This document shows positions 16,599 through 24,682 of a stretch of 35,415 bases of DNA, one piece after another. A program made the position numbers and the translations under genes. The DNA comes from Clostridiales bacterium (GTDB lineage: Bacteria > Bacillota > Clostridia > Mahellales > Mahellaceae), in assembly GCA_030156435.1 (NCBI GenBank), contig JASGMM010000016.1, positions 1-35,415 on the forward strand. Reading direction: 5' to 3'. Position 1 is the first letter of the stretch. Every line of letters begins with the position of its first letter. The notes under the pieces were generated by a model. It did no database searches. It saw only the letters and a program-made list of their open reading frames with translations, and was not told the DNA's origin.

Positions 16599-17029
16599 GC
16601 AGTTAAGTTCTGTGCACCTTTTTTATTTATAGCATTTATTTTCTTGATTTTCGGTTCGTTGCTATCGTTGCTGGGTTTCTTAAAAGGAAACTAATCTTGA
16701 GGTCAATGCTTAACTAATGCAATCGAGTAGGAGGCGGCGATTAGCCGCCCTCTCATGCCACTGTACGTACCGTTTGGTATACGGCGGTTCGGTTGATAAA
16801 TATGCGTTTTAGTGGGGTGCCCTTAATATTACTCTAAAGCAAAAAATAACCAAAAAGGAACTATGTTACTATGTATTCGGAAAATAATCCTTAAAAAATA
16901 ACATACGATGTTAGAATTCAATACTAAGTTATGGAATAATAAGAGCTTATATTCGCAACCACTTTTGCTTTATTATAGGCTATAGATTTATATAGTGGTG
17001 AACTCATACTGATTAAGGGGAACAAAAGC
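16599..17029. other. Intergenic stretch with an orphan group II intron 3' end
   Basis: Other than domains V-VI described separately (minus strand), no gene is visible. The sequence becomes strongly AT-rich from about 16800, marking the change from core block to accessory region. AT-rich sequence at 16960-17000 may carry the promoter of the following gene. Confidence 0.5.
16722..16789 (-). ncRNA. Orphan group II intron domains V-VI (class C-like 3' end)
   Basis: On the minus strand, 16787-16758 folds as intron domain V. The CCGCCGTA strand pairs with TACAGTGG (one C-A mismatch), a two-base CG bulge follows, and a TACC/GGTA upper stem closes on an AAAC loop. It is followed by a domain VI-like hairpin (16754-16725) with a perfect GGCGGC/GCCGCC stem and a lower GAGAG/CTACTC stem carrying an unpaired A where the branch-point A belongs. 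No reverse transcriptase or 5' intron domains lie upstream. It is best read as the remaining 3' end of a decayed intron. Confidence 0.68.
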
Positions 17030-17476
17030 ATGAAAACGATACAAGTTCAAATGCTAGATCGTAATATTAATTCTGACTGGTGGAAAAAAATTATTCAATA
17101 TTTTGCAAAACAAGGGGATAAATTTAAAATCCGTTGCTGGAATGAAGAACACGAGGAAATTAAAAAAGCTCAATCTTATGGTCGTGTCTCTCAAAATGGG
17201 AGTGATTTTGAAACCTCAATTCAAGGTATAGTATCAGATAATATGATAAAAGAGATTTTGGCTATGCCTGAACCGCAGGACAAAACCATTTATAATAAAA
17301 TGACCGATTTTTTCACATTTTATGTCGAAAACAAGATTTCTAGTGAACATTACGGCACGGAATTGTATTTATTTAACGTGTCTGATGATGATATAGAAAC
17401 TTTTAAAAAAATCATGTCCCCATGGTGGGAAAGTTTTAGCATTTCGATAATAGAAGAAGGAAAAATGAATGATTAA
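17030..17476 (+). CDS. Hypothetical protein, AT-rich accessory gene
   Basis: A 148-residue soluble, acidic protein of no family I recognise. It begins KTIQVQMLDRNINSDWWKKI, has aromatic motifs (DFFTFYVENKISSEHYG) and ends with SPWWESFSISIIEEG. No signal peptide or membrane segment is seen. The Trp-rich, compact, acidic character and isolated accessory position recall immunity or toxin-neutralising proteins, but no toxin gene is adjacent. Ribosome site AAGGGGAA. Base composition is much more AT-rich than the core block. Its stop region overlaps a 19-codon ORF (17469-17528) starting at the second ATG of AATGAATG, perhaps the stump of a lost downstream gene. Confidence 0.7.
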   Translation: MKTIQVQMLDRNINSDWWKKIIQYFAKQGDKFKIRCWNEEHEEIKKAQSYGRVSQNGSDFETSIQGIVSDNMIKEILAMPEPQDKTIYNKMTDFFTFYVENKISSEHYGTELYLFNVSDDDIETFKKIMSPWWESFSISIIEEGKMND

Positions 17477-17569
17477 TGATATTCTTTATCGCAAATTATA
17501 CAAAACAACAATATACAGCGATAACTGAATTGGTGAATAAGTTTTTGACAAAGATACCTTATCGGTTCG

Positions 17570-17684
17570 TAGCAGATCGTTTGTTTATTCTTGGTTAATA
17601 TTAGGGCAAGCTGCTGCTATAATTTGGGGGAAAATATTATTGCCAACAACCTTGATATTGTGATATACTTCCATTGAATGGTTT
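17570..17684 (+). repeat. Promoter-module repeat, copy A
   Basis: About 113 bases align with 34083-34195 at roughly 78% identity by eye, with one single-base gap. Best-conserved blocks are AGCAGATC, GGTTAAT, GCAAG, ATAATT and the 20-base TATTGTGATATACTTCCATT. It ends about 35 bases before a small membrane-protein gene. Confidence 0.8.
17640..17669 (+). promoter_or_regulatory. Promoter inside repeat copy A
   Basis: TTGCCA (17640-17645) and TATACT (17664-17669) are separated by 18 bases. The -10 side is identical in copy B. It would drive the small membrane-protein gene at 17718. Confidence 0.6.
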
Positions 17685-17717
17685 ATAATTTACATTATTT
17701 AGGAATAAGGTGATCTA

Positions 17718-18077
17718 ATGCAAAACAAAATCCTACTTGTAAACCTATCTAAAATTGGCTATGCTCTGGTGCTTTCAGCTATAGGGGGATATCATGGCTA
17801 TTACCTGCAATATGACCATACCTTTCTCTTTCTATGGCTTAGCCTTGGGTGCTGTGGCTTAGCCCTATTAGGATATAAGAACTACAAGGTTTACCAGGCG
17901 ACCAAAAACATATTATTCTTTTTATTAGATGCTATTTTTGCTTTAATGTTTTTTTATTTGCCCTTTACTATCTCTTTACCGAGGGGGTTGTCAATTTTTC
18001 TTCCATTGGTCGTCGGCGCAGTGATTTCCGTGATATTGATAAATATAACGTTCCATCCATGGAAAAAGTCGTCGTAG
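17718..18077 (+). CDS. Small hypothetical membrane protein
   Basis: A 119-residue protein with four hydrophobic segments at about residues 8-27, 34-52, 62-81 and 90-112, and a basic C-terminal tail (HPWKKSS). No family is recognised. The ATG at 17718 follows TAAGGTGAT. It is preceded by a repeated promoter module that also precedes the TM2-domain gene at 34323, suggesting shared regulation of two unrelated small membrane proteins. The base composition is AT-rich. It could be a general membrane-stress or envelope protein; no function is assigned. Confidence 0.75.
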   Translation: MQNKILLVNLSKIGYALVLSAIGGYHGYYLQYDHTFLFLWLSLGCCGLALLGYKNYKVYQATKNILFFLLDAIFALMFFYLPFTISLPRGLSIFLPLVVGAVISVILINITFHPWKKSS

Positions 18078-18264
18078 ATACATATGATGCAGCTATAATG
18101 CTTTACGCTGCTGAAATACGAAAAAGCCACGACCGGTAGGTGGCAGAAAGAAGTATCAGCTCCCTGTAGGAAAATCGCCTGACCTTGCTAAAGAGGTGTT
18201 GGCCGCTGCTAAGAAGTTCGAGCTGAAAATATGTACAGCGCAAATAACTCTGTGGGAAATACTG

Positions 18265-18293
18265 TTGCTAAAAATGTATCTGCATGGTAAAAT
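18265..18293 (+). promoter_or_regulatory. Probable sigma-A promoter of the ABC-2 exporter pair
   Basis: TTGCTA (18265-18270) and TAAAAT (18288-18293) have a 17-base spacer and lie 34 bases before the ATPase start. Confidence 0.55.
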
Positions 18294-18327
18294 GATGTCG
18301 GCATTAATGTTGATCGAAAGGGCAGAG

Positions 18328-19059
18328 ATGAATATGGTTTTGCAAGTACGCGAACTTAAAAAGTCTTTTGGAAAGACTAAAGCGGTGGATGGTATATCAT
18401 TTGCTTTGGAGGAAGGGCAGGTTATAGGCCTGTTGGGACCTAATGGTGCCGGCAAAACCACCACCCTCAAATGCATAGCCGGTTTATTGCGCAAGGATGA
18501 TGGCAGCGTGACCATAGGAGGGCTGGATCACCGCGATGACAAGGCTCGTTTCAGGATGGCGTATATCCCGGAGGCGCCGGATATATACGATATGCTGACT
18601 GTATGGGAGCATATGAAGTTTATAGCCTTGGCCTATAACCTCGCTGATTGGGAGCAGGAAGCCGAAGCACTGCTGGAGCGGTTTGATCTCAGCGATAAAC
18701 GAGGGGGACTGGGAGCACACCTATCTAAGGGCATGAAGCAAAAAACTTCCATATGCTGTGCCTTGCTGCACCATCCTGACGTTCTGCTGTTCGACGAACC
18801 GTTGGTAGGCCTTGATCCCAGGGCAATGCGTCAGCTGAAGAACGCCTTTTTTGATCTTAAAGCCGATGGCAAAACACTGCTCATAAGCACGCATATGCTT
18901 GACACGGCGCAAAGCTTATGCGATAGGGTATTGGTGATGAAAAACGGCAGATTGATAACTGAAGGCACCGTAGAAGAACTCAGAGAGCAGATGAAAGCGT
19001 CCGCGGACAGCACGCTGGAGGATCTGTTTTTGGAGGTTATGGCCGATGAGCAGCAATAG
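18328..19059 (+). CDS. ABC transporter ATP-binding protein
   Basis: A 243-residue ATPase energising an ABC-2 type exporter at the inner face of the membrane. It has Walker A GPNGAGKTT near residue 40, the Q-loop region YIPEAPDIYDML, a signature LSKGMKQK instead of LSGGQ as in CcmA/YhaQ-type exporter ATPases, Walker B VLLFDEPLVGLDP near 160 and the switch His in LLISTHML. The ATG at 18328 follows GAAAGGG. An upstream extension to 18196 is open but contains the promoter and is not homologous. The stop overlaps the permease start by 14 bases, so the two form one unit. Substrate unknown. Confidence 0.93.
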   Translation: MNMVLQVRELKKSFGKTKAVDGISFALEEGQVIGLLGPNGAGKTTTLKCIAGLLRKDDGSVTIGGLDHRDDKARFRMAYIPEAPDIYDMLTVWEHMKFIALAYNLADWEQEAEALLERFDLSDKRGGLGAHLSKGMKQKTSICCALLHHPDVLLFDEPLVGLDPRAMRQLKNAFFDLKADGKTLLISTHMLDTAQSLCDRVLVMKNGRLITEGTVEELREQMKASADSTLEDLFLEVMADEQQ

Positions 19060-20656
19060 GGTGTGGAAAGAGCTGCGGGCTTTATTCTTTTTGGATTTCG
19101 CCAAATTTAAAAATTATCTGGTCGATGCTGCCAGGCATCCGGGAAAGCTCATAGGACTTTTACTGCAATACGGCCTACAGTTCGTCTGGCTTTTGCCCCT
19201 TTTATTTCTCCGATCGAATAAACCTACCGTACCGTGGGCTTTGAGCTTGGATGCTTTAGGGGCGGGCGTAATGGCTTTGCTCGTATTGATTTTTTTTAGT
19301 GGTATGAATAAGGCTTCGGTTAAATACGCCCCTGGCCAATACTCAATGGGCGATGTCAATTTCTTATTTCCGTCGCCTATCAGCCAGCGCACGGTATATG
19401 CATGGTCCATGCTGCGAGAGATGATCTCATCACTTTATCTAGCGCTGATTGGCGTAATATACCTGCCTTTTATATCGTTGTTGATAGGGTTGTCCATGGA
19501 CGCTTCAAAGCTGGCTTATACGGCTATAACCATAATAATCATATCGGTATTGGCGTCAGCGTTGAACTTTTTCATATATTCGGTGTCTCATCGCTTTGGT
19601 ATAGGCAAGATCATTAAAATCGCCATACGCTTGATGACCATAGGTTTATTGGCATATACGGCGTGGGGGGCATTGACAGCCGACAGCATATTGGAAGGAT
19701 TGCTTGTAACCGTCAACGGCTCGGTATTTTCGAATATACCGGTGATAGGCTGGGCAAAAACCCTGATTATGTCACCTTTTATAGCCATATCGTCGCCATT
19801 GCCGCTGCTCTTAGGATTACTTGCGACTGCAATAATTATCGTAGTATTAGCTGTTCATTTTGCAGTGGATTATTACGAGGAGGCGATCAGCGTTGCAGAA
19901 TGGGTTAAGTCTGTTTCCAGCGGAAACATTGAAACAACGGCTAGCAGCGAGGAACCAAAGAAAAAGGGCAGGCATGTGGATGTGGGTTGGAGTACCAATG
20001 GGCCTTGGGCATTTATATGGAAACAGGCAGTGGCCAATAAGCGAGCCTCGAGGTTTATGATACTAGGTTGGGATCAGTTGCTCCTGCTGATTGTCGGCAT
20101 AATATTTGGTTTTATAGCATCGGCGGATTTTAGCGAGGTAGCTGGTTACATTATAGGTTATGCGACTACGTATGTACTGTTCATAGGGAGCATACCGGTA
20201 GGCTTGCAATATGAGCTGCGAAAGCAATACATTTATACGCTGCCGGGAAGGCCGATGTATAAAATCCTGGCAATCAATACGCTCTCGTCTGCAAAGGCGG
20301 TGATCAGGGGCGCTGCGCTTGTCCTGCCCATTTGGATCCTGGCAAAGCTGAATATCTATCAAGCTTTAGCAATATGGCTGTTTTCAAGTTCAGTGGATAT
20401 AATGACCCTTTTTAGCGGTGTCCTGATAAACATAGCCCTGCCGTTCTATGATGCGAAAAATATATTGCAAACCTATTTGCGTATGGCAGTACAGGTGCTG
20501 TCCATGCTACCTGCGATATTGCCGGCCATCATAGCAGGCGTCGCCATGAACAGCATGGTTGCGCCATTTTACGCTTTTGCCGCCGGTACGCCGGTAGCAC
20601 TGGCCCTGCTGCTGTATATAGCGGAGAAACTGTTTGCGCGCATGGAGATGAAATAG
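19046..20656 (+). CDS. ABC exporter permease (ABC_export family, PF16962-like)
   Basis: A 536-residue integral membrane protein with about 12 hydrophobic segments. A hydrophilic stretch in the middle (about residues 285-320, SGNIETTASSEEPKKKGRHV) divides two membrane halves. The size and layout fit the 'putative ABC exporter' family of Firmicutes, always paired with an ATPase as here. The start ATG is internal to the ATPase gene and shows translational coupling. An intron domain V-like sequence begins at its TAG stop codon. Substrate unknown; related pairs export peptides or lipids. Confidence 0.88.
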   Translation: MSSNRVWKELRALFFLDFAKFKNYLVDAARHPGKLIGLLLQYGLQFVWLLPLLFLRSNKPTVPWALSLDALGAGVMALLVLIFFSGMNKASVKYAPGQYSMGDVNFLFPSPISQRTVYAWSMLREMISSLYLALIGVIYLPFISLLIGLSMDASKLAYTAITIIIISVLASALNFFIYSVSHRFGIGKIIKIAIRLMTIGLLAYTAWGALTADSILEGLLVTVNGSVFSNIPVIGWAKTLIMSPFIAISSPLPLLLGLLATAIIIVVLAVHFAVDYYEEAISVAEWVKSVSSGNIETTASSEEPKKKGRHVDVGWSTNGPWAFIWKQAVANKRASRFMILGWDQLLLLIVGIIFGFIASADFSEVAGYIIGYATTYVLFIGSIPVGLQYELRKQYIYTLPGRPMYKILAINTLSSAKAVIRGAALVLPIWILAKLNIYQALAIWLFSSSVDIMTLFSGVLINIALPFYDAKNILQTYLRMAVQVLSMLPAILPAIIAGVAMNSMVAPFYAFAAGTPVALALLLYIAEKLFARMEMK

Positions 20657-20716
20657 CTGTATGCGGGAAAACCGCACGTACGCTTCTGTGAGGGGAAATA
20701 GGCAATCTCCTCACAA
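20655..20716 (+). ncRNA. Orphan, degenerate group II intron domains V-VI
   Basis: AGCTGTATGCGG, a GAAAA loop, CCGCACGTACGCTTC fits the bacterial domain V pattern (consensus GAGCCGTATGCGG...CCGCACGTACGGTTC) with a perfect TGCGG/CCGCA upper stem, the CG bulge and the AGC triad. One C-C mismatch and one T-G pair in the lower stem show decay. A GTGAGG/CCTCAC hairpin (20688-20713) follows as domain VI. No intron ORF or 5' domains lie upstream; the preceding bases are the exporter permease gene, whose TAG overlaps the element. Confidence 0.62.
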
Positions 20717-20991
20717 TAACAAATTATTGGAAAGGAGTGTCGAGACTGTCTACTCGACGAGGAGCTTTATGAGTAAGCGAATGCGGAATATTTTAATAAG
20801 ATATTAATAATATATCCCATATAAAGCTATCATTTACAATTGCGGCTGCTTCTGCCGGACCACTCTCATTGCAAAAGGTCGAGGTAGGGGTAAAGGCTCA
20901 AATACTTGCGAAAGCAAGTCATATAAAGCATTACAGGTCATTAGTATATCAATACTTTTGACACTACATATATCTGACGGGGGAGAAATAA
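20717..20991. other. Intergenic stretch before the AT-rich ABC exporter
   Basis: No gene is supported. It holds a small hairpin GTCGAG/CTCGAC (20739-20758) and a short CTTGC/GCAAG hairpin near 20909. I searched for a small peptide precursor with Cys or a double-Gly leader ahead of the exporter and saw only a 12-codon ORF (20769) with neither feature. Confidence 0.5.
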
Positions 20992-22614
20992 ATGAATAAA
21001 GTTTTCAATATCATATGGGATTACATAAAAACAAAAAAAGCGACTACTTTATTCGCCATTATTTTATTTTTAATGGGAGCCGGGCTGGCTCTTGTACCAG
21101 CAAAAGTTATTCAATTAATCATCGATGACGGCTTTGGTCAAAAGAATTTTCAGAGAATTATTGTTTTATGCATGGTTCTATTGGCGGTTTACATTGGGAA
21201 AGTGATTAGCGATTATATTACTCAAAAGCTGTTTATTGATATGAGTAGTAGTTTGTTAAAAATCTTAAAGGATGAAATCTACAACAAAATATTGAGTTTG
21301 GACATGTCTTTTTTTACGAAAAATGAAGCAGGTTATATAAATGCACGGATGAATGAAGTAAATTCCATCGATAGTTTATTTTCAACTCAGACGCTAAGCT
21401 TGCTGTCAGGAATTTTTCAATTCATTTTTGCGTTCATTGTTTTAGCTTCTATAAATTTGAAGTTCTTACTTATAATGATTATCCCAATACCATTCTTTTT
21501 TATTTTAATAATAAAGGCGACTAGAGTTGTTCAAGAACAACTACAAAAAGCGCTTGATAGTAATGCAAATTACTCTGGGAAAATCAATCAATCAATTTCA
21601 GGCATGGAGATAATTAAAACGCAGTCTCTGGAAGATGCCGAAAAAAAGAAAATAGCTCATTATAACGATGCTATGATAAAAAATACAAGAAAGCAATCTA
21701 ATACTTTTAATGAATTCTCAGGGATTATAACTTTTTTAAGTTATGTATTGACTGTGGCTACATATATCGTTGGTGGATACTTTTTTGTTAGAAATGAATT
21801 GACATTGGGCAGCTTTATGGCGATATCAGCCTATATCGGCAAAATATATCAGCCTGTTTTTACTTACTCTAGTACAATCCTTATTCTTCAACCAGCGATC
21901 GTTTCATTAAAAAGAGTGGGAAATTTCTTCTTTTCTGAATTATATCAGGATCCTCCTTCTGGCAACAAATTAATTGATCGTATTGAAAATATAAAATTCG
22001 AGAATGTCTCGTTTAAATATGATGAAATGGATAATTATGTTCTGAAAAATCTCAGTTTTGAGATAAAAAAAGGAGAAAAAATTATATTGCAAGGGCCAAA
22101 TGGTAGTGGTAAAAGCACTATTGTTAGATTAATTCTCCAGCTATATCCTGTTTCTTCGGGCAATATTTATGTCAATAATATTGAAATTAGTCAAATAAAA
22201 AGAAGCTCTTTAATAAAACACATTTCATATGCGGCACAAAAAAACTTTTTATTCAATGATACTATTGAAAACAACATATTAACTGGCATAGAAAACTATG
22301 ATAAGGAGAAATATGACAGTATAATTTGCGGGTTGGGTCTCAAAGAGGTTATTGACCGGATTCAAAAAGAAAATAATGGTCTTATTGGGGAAGGAGGAAG
22401 TTATCTCTCTGGCGGGGAAATCCAAAAAATAGCCATAGCAAGAGCTATGGTTTCGCATAATGATTTTGTAATATTAGATGAAGCTACTTCAAATTTAGAT
22501 GCTAATTGTAAAAAGTACATTAAAGATTATATAAAATCCTCAGATGCTACTTTCTTAATTATCGATCATACAGGTTATTTTGATGATATTTGTACAAGAA
22601 AGATATCGATCTAA
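20992..22614 (+). CDS. ABC exporter, fused permease-ATPase
   Basis: A 540-residue half-transporter with six membrane segments in residues 1-300 and an ATPase domain at about 335-540. The latter shows Walker [10 protein letters not shown] near 369, the signature YLSGGEIQK near 467, Walker [13 protein letters not shown] near 488 and the switch His in LIIDHTG. It lacks a C39 peptidase domain. Exporters of this type carry peptides, lipids or drugs. Base composition is clearly more AT-rich than the neighbours, with AAA/ATT-rich codons, implying acquisition by transfer. It stands alone between an intron remnant and decayed sequence, with no precursor or modification gene. Good ribosome site GGGGGAG. 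Confidence 0.9.
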   Translation: MNKVFNIIWDYIKTKKATTLFAIILFLMGAGLALVPAKVIQLIIDDGFGQKNFQRIIVLCMVLLAVYIGKVISDYITQKLFIDMSSSLLKILKDEIYNKILSLDMSFFTKNEAGYINARMNEVNSIDSLFSTQTLSLLSGIFQFIFAFIVLASINLKFLLIMIIPIPFFFILIIKATRVVQEQLQKALDSNANYSGKINQSISGMEIIKTQSLEDAEKKKIAHYNDAMIKNTRKQSNTFNEFSGIITFLSYVLTVATYIVGGYFFVRNELTLGSFMAISAYIGKIYQPVFTYSSTILILQPAIVSLKRVGNFFFSELYQDPPSGNKLIDRIENIKFENVSFKYDEMDNYVLKNLSFEIKKGEKIILQGPNGSGKSTIVRLILQLYPVSSGNIYVNNIEISQIKRSSLIKHISYAAQKNFLFNDTIENNILTGIENYDKEKYDSIICGLGLKEVIDRIQKENNGLIGEGGSYLSGGEIQKIAIARAMVSHNDFVILDEATSNLDANCKKYIKDYIKSSDATFLIIDHTGYFDDICTRKISI

Positions 22615-22811
22615 TGAAGAGTCTCAAAAAAGCAGGATTACCATTTTGATTATGGGTCGGCTTTAGGAAAGTCAAAACATTCGAGTCTTTAACATATAAC
22701 CGGTATACCGAGCTATGCGAATTAACAGGCCAACGGCCGGTGGAACTGGAAGAGCTGGGTTGATACAAGAAAGTGCAAGAACGCCGGCAACCACATAAAA
22801 CAGAAAATAGC
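22615..22811. other. Intergenic stretch with a likely coding remnant
   Basis: The plus frame at about 22677-22764 reads a plausible protein piece (RYTELCELTGQRPVELEELG) that ends in TGA and continues open for some 20 codons. It has no start or ribosome site and is probably a decayed gene of unknown family. AGAGTCTCAAAAA near 22619 partly resembles the last bases of the window. Confidence 0.35.
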
Positions 22812-22840
22812 TTGCTAAAATGAGTGATGTGAGCTATAAT
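22812..22840 (+). promoter_or_regulatory. Probable sigma-A promoter of the mgtC-like gene
   Basis: TTGCTA (22812-22817) and a consensus TATAAT (22835-22840) have a 17-base spacer and lie 29 bases before the start codon. Confidence 0.7.
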
Positions 22841-22869
22841 TCTGCTTTAAGAGGGAAGGAGGAGAAATA

Positions 22870-23550
22870 ATGTTTCCGTTAACCATATGGGAAATGTTGG
22901 TGAGGATGGCGTTGGCTTGTGTGCTGGGCGGCGTTGTTGGTTGGGAGCGTGAGGTGGTGCAAAAGCCCGCTGGCTTTAGAACGCATGTGTTGGTATGCGT
23001 TGGATCGGCACTTACAATGCTTATATCAGTTTTTATGTACAATCGCATGCAAGCCGTATCGGCCACATTACCGGATCCTGCTCGTTTGGGAGCTCAGGTG
23101 ATAAGCGGCATAGGCTTTTTGGGTGCGGGTACCATAATAAAAGAAAGCCCAAATATAAGAGGGCTTACCACAGCGGCCAGCTTGTGGGCGGTGGCGTGCA
23201 TCGGCTTGGCCATAGGCATAGGCTATTACAGTGCTGCTCTGGCTTCCACTGCATTTGTGGTTATAATATTGGATGTATTTAATAGGCTGGAGGATACCAA
23301 GATATTTGCCCCCAAACAAACTATGAGGATAGCTGTTTCTATTAAAGACCAACCGGGGCACCTCGCGATACTGGCGCAGGCACTTGGGGATATAGGCGTA
23401 TCGATTAACAATATAAAAATCGAGCGCCATGATGGGGAAGACGAGGTACTGGTATTGCTCAAACTAAAAATGACAGAGAATGTAACGCAGCAGGATATTT
23501 TCAATAAGCTCTACGATATAAAGGCGGTAGGTAAAATAGAACAGATTTGA
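22870..23550 (+). CDS. MgtC/SapB-family membrane protein
   Basis: A 226-residue protein. The N-terminal 140 residues form the MgtC/SapB membrane domain with GGVVGWEREVVQKPAGFRTH near residue 22, LVCVGSALTMLIS, QVISGIGFLGAGTI near 75 and GLTTAASLWAVACIGLAIG. The C-terminal 75 residues (AVSIKDQPGHLAILAQALGD onwards) look like an ACT-type regulatory domain. Family members influence Mg2+ homeostasis and membrane potential; many Firmicutes copies are general envelope proteins and not virulence factors. Very strong ribosome site GGAAGGAGG and its own promoter. A weak hairpin at 23551-23574 follows the stop. Confidence 0.93.
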   Translation: MFPLTIWEMLVRMALACVLGGVVGWEREVVQKPAGFRTHVLVCVGSALTMLISVFMYNRMQAVSATLPDPARLGAQVISGIGFLGAGTIIKESPNIRGLTTAASLWAVACIGLAIGIGYYSAALASTAFVVIILDVFNRLEDTKIFAPKQTMRIAVSIKDQPGHLAILAQALGDIGVSINNIKIERHDGEDEVLVLLKLKMTENVTQQDIFNKLYDIKAVGKIEQI

Positions 23551-23574
23551 CACAAAATAATTTTGAATTTTGTG
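23551..23574 (+). terminator. Weak hairpin after the mgtC-like gene
   Basis: CACAAAAT and ATTTTGTG form an 8-bp AT-rich stem directly after the stop codon. The stem is weak and the following sequence is only partly T-rich. Confidence 0.35.
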
Positions 23575-23585
23575 CAACCTTTTCG

Positions 23586-23643
23586 CCATCTTAACCATCT
23601 AATATACAAAGGAATTTTTTATATTAAGGAATGGTTAAGATGG
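23586..23643 (+). promoter_or_regulatory. Long inverted repeat covering the lipoprotein start codon
   Basis: CCATCTTAACCAT (23586-23598) is the exact reverse complement of ATGGTTAAGATGG (23631-23643). Inside it TAATATA (23600-23606) pairs with TATATTA (23620-23626). The result is a 20-bp, two-part stem with a 13-base loop. It buries both possible ATG codons of the following gene and leaves AGGA in an internal bulge. Confidence 0.7.
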
Positions 23644-23867
23644 TGAAATCCGCAATTAAATTACTCATTGCTGTATTTTTATGCCTGTTATTGGCATCGT
23701 GCGATATTGTACCAGATCGCCATATACCGCCGAGCGATATGCCTATAATTCCGCCGGAACCGGAAACCACGGCGAGCGAAAGCCTATACTATATCTTTTT
23801 AAATGACGGTTGCTGTTGTTCGAACGTAGTTACATACTTAAAGCCGGCCTCCCTGGCTATGCCATAG
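23640..23867 (+). CDS. Small lipoprotein-like ORF, probably truncated
   Basis: From the ATG at 23640 this gives 75 residues; an ATG 9 bases upstream is also in frame. The N-terminus is a classical lipoprotein signal: Lys residues, a hydrophobic core LLIAVFLCLLLA and a lipobox LASC with Cys about residue 20. The mature part is Pro-rich (RHIPPSDMPIIPPEPE). The last 26 codons are antisense to the 3' end of hisK, so the native C-terminus is probably lost or the ORF is a leftover. The ribosome site AAGGA is 9 bases before the second ATG and sits in a bulge of a long hairpin, suggesting translational control. Confidence 0.45.
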   Translation: MVKSAIKLLIAVFLCLLLASCDIVPDRHIPPSDMPIIPPEPETTASESLYYIFLNDGCCCSNVVTYLKPASLAMP

Positions 23868-24586
23868 GCAAGGTCGAATTTATAGGCTATATAATCGGTG
23901 CTATGAGCATCGGAGCCTATAGTAAGTATTTCGCCTCCCAGTTCTTTATAGCGTCGAACAAATTCCGGCGTAGGCATGGTTGAATTGAGATTATAGCGAA
24001 AGCCGGATGTATTTATCTCTATGCCCTTACCGTTTTCTATGAGCCATTTTAATATAATATCCAATATATCGGCATAATCGCCATATTTCATACTTTTATC
24101 ATCATAATTTCCATATCGGCGTATGAGGTCTATGTGACCCAGCACATTGAACATAGGGAATGATTTTATGCAATTGTACATATCTTCAAGATATCTTCTG
24201 TAAGCCTGTTCTTTGGCTTTTCCACGGCAAAAATCGCCATTGTGCAAATCAAGCTTGTCTACTACGTGCGTTGATGCTATAATATAGTCGAACTGATAAG
24301 AAGATGCTACTTCGAGCGACTGCTGCAGCGTGTGAGGCTGTAAGCCGATCTCTATGCCCTTTATGACCTTGAGGCGAGGGGCATATTTTGTACGCACTGT
24401 GTTATATTGCTCGGTGTAGAGGCTGAAGTCTATCATGAATTGATCGTCGAAATTAGGGTAATCTACATCAAGATGGTCTGTGAATGCTATCTCTTTAAGC
24501 CCGAGTTCTATGGATTGCCGACAGGCTTGGTCCATAGTCATGTTGGAGTCGGTGGAAAAATTAGAATGTATATGGTAATCGTACAT
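23789..24586 (-). CDS. hisK: Histidinol-phosphatase, PHP family
   Basis: A 265-residue enzyme that dephosphorylates L-histidinol phosphate, the step before HisD. It shows the PHP metal motif YHIHSNFSTDS at the N-terminus, FTDHLDVDYP near residue 35, KGIEIGLQ near 80, STHVVDKLD near 106, NVLGHIDLIRRY near 148 and the final metal site GSDAHSTDYIA near 230. Length fits HisK/HisJ (about 265). Ribosome site GCGGAGGA. It is transcribed away from the his operon, which lies 1.6 kb to the right beyond an aminopeptidase gene; it completes that pathway. Confidence 0.92.
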   Translation of the reverse strand: MYDYHIHSNFSTDSNMTMDQACRQSIELGLKEIAFTDHLDVDYPNFDDQFMIDFSLYTEQYNTVRTKYAPRLKVIKGIEIGLQPHTLQQSLEVASSYQFDYIIASTHVVDKLDLHNGDFCRGKAKEQAYRRYLEDMYNCIKSFPMFNVLGHIDLIRRYGNYDDKSMKYGDYADILDIILKWLIENGKGIEINTSGFRYNLNSTMPTPEFVRRYKELGGEILTIGSDAHSTDYIAYKFDLAYGIAREAGFKYVTTFEQQQPSFKKI

Positions 24587-24682
24587 AAAAAATCCTCCGC
24601 AAGTTTTGGTAGTGTCTTTTAGAATTGTATTACTGTATATGCAGAAATGTCAAGGGATATAAGAATTATGATATAAGGAGAG

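Noticed and set aside
16599-17029. SAM riboswitch linked to the methionine enzyme
   Set aside because: S-box elements lie upstream of their gene; the upstream side is coding sequence and the downstream stretch shows an intron domain V-VI instead.
18196-18327. 44-codon N-terminal extension of the ABC ATPase
   Set aside because: It contains the -35/-10 promoter pair and precedes the canonical N-terminus of ABC ATPases.
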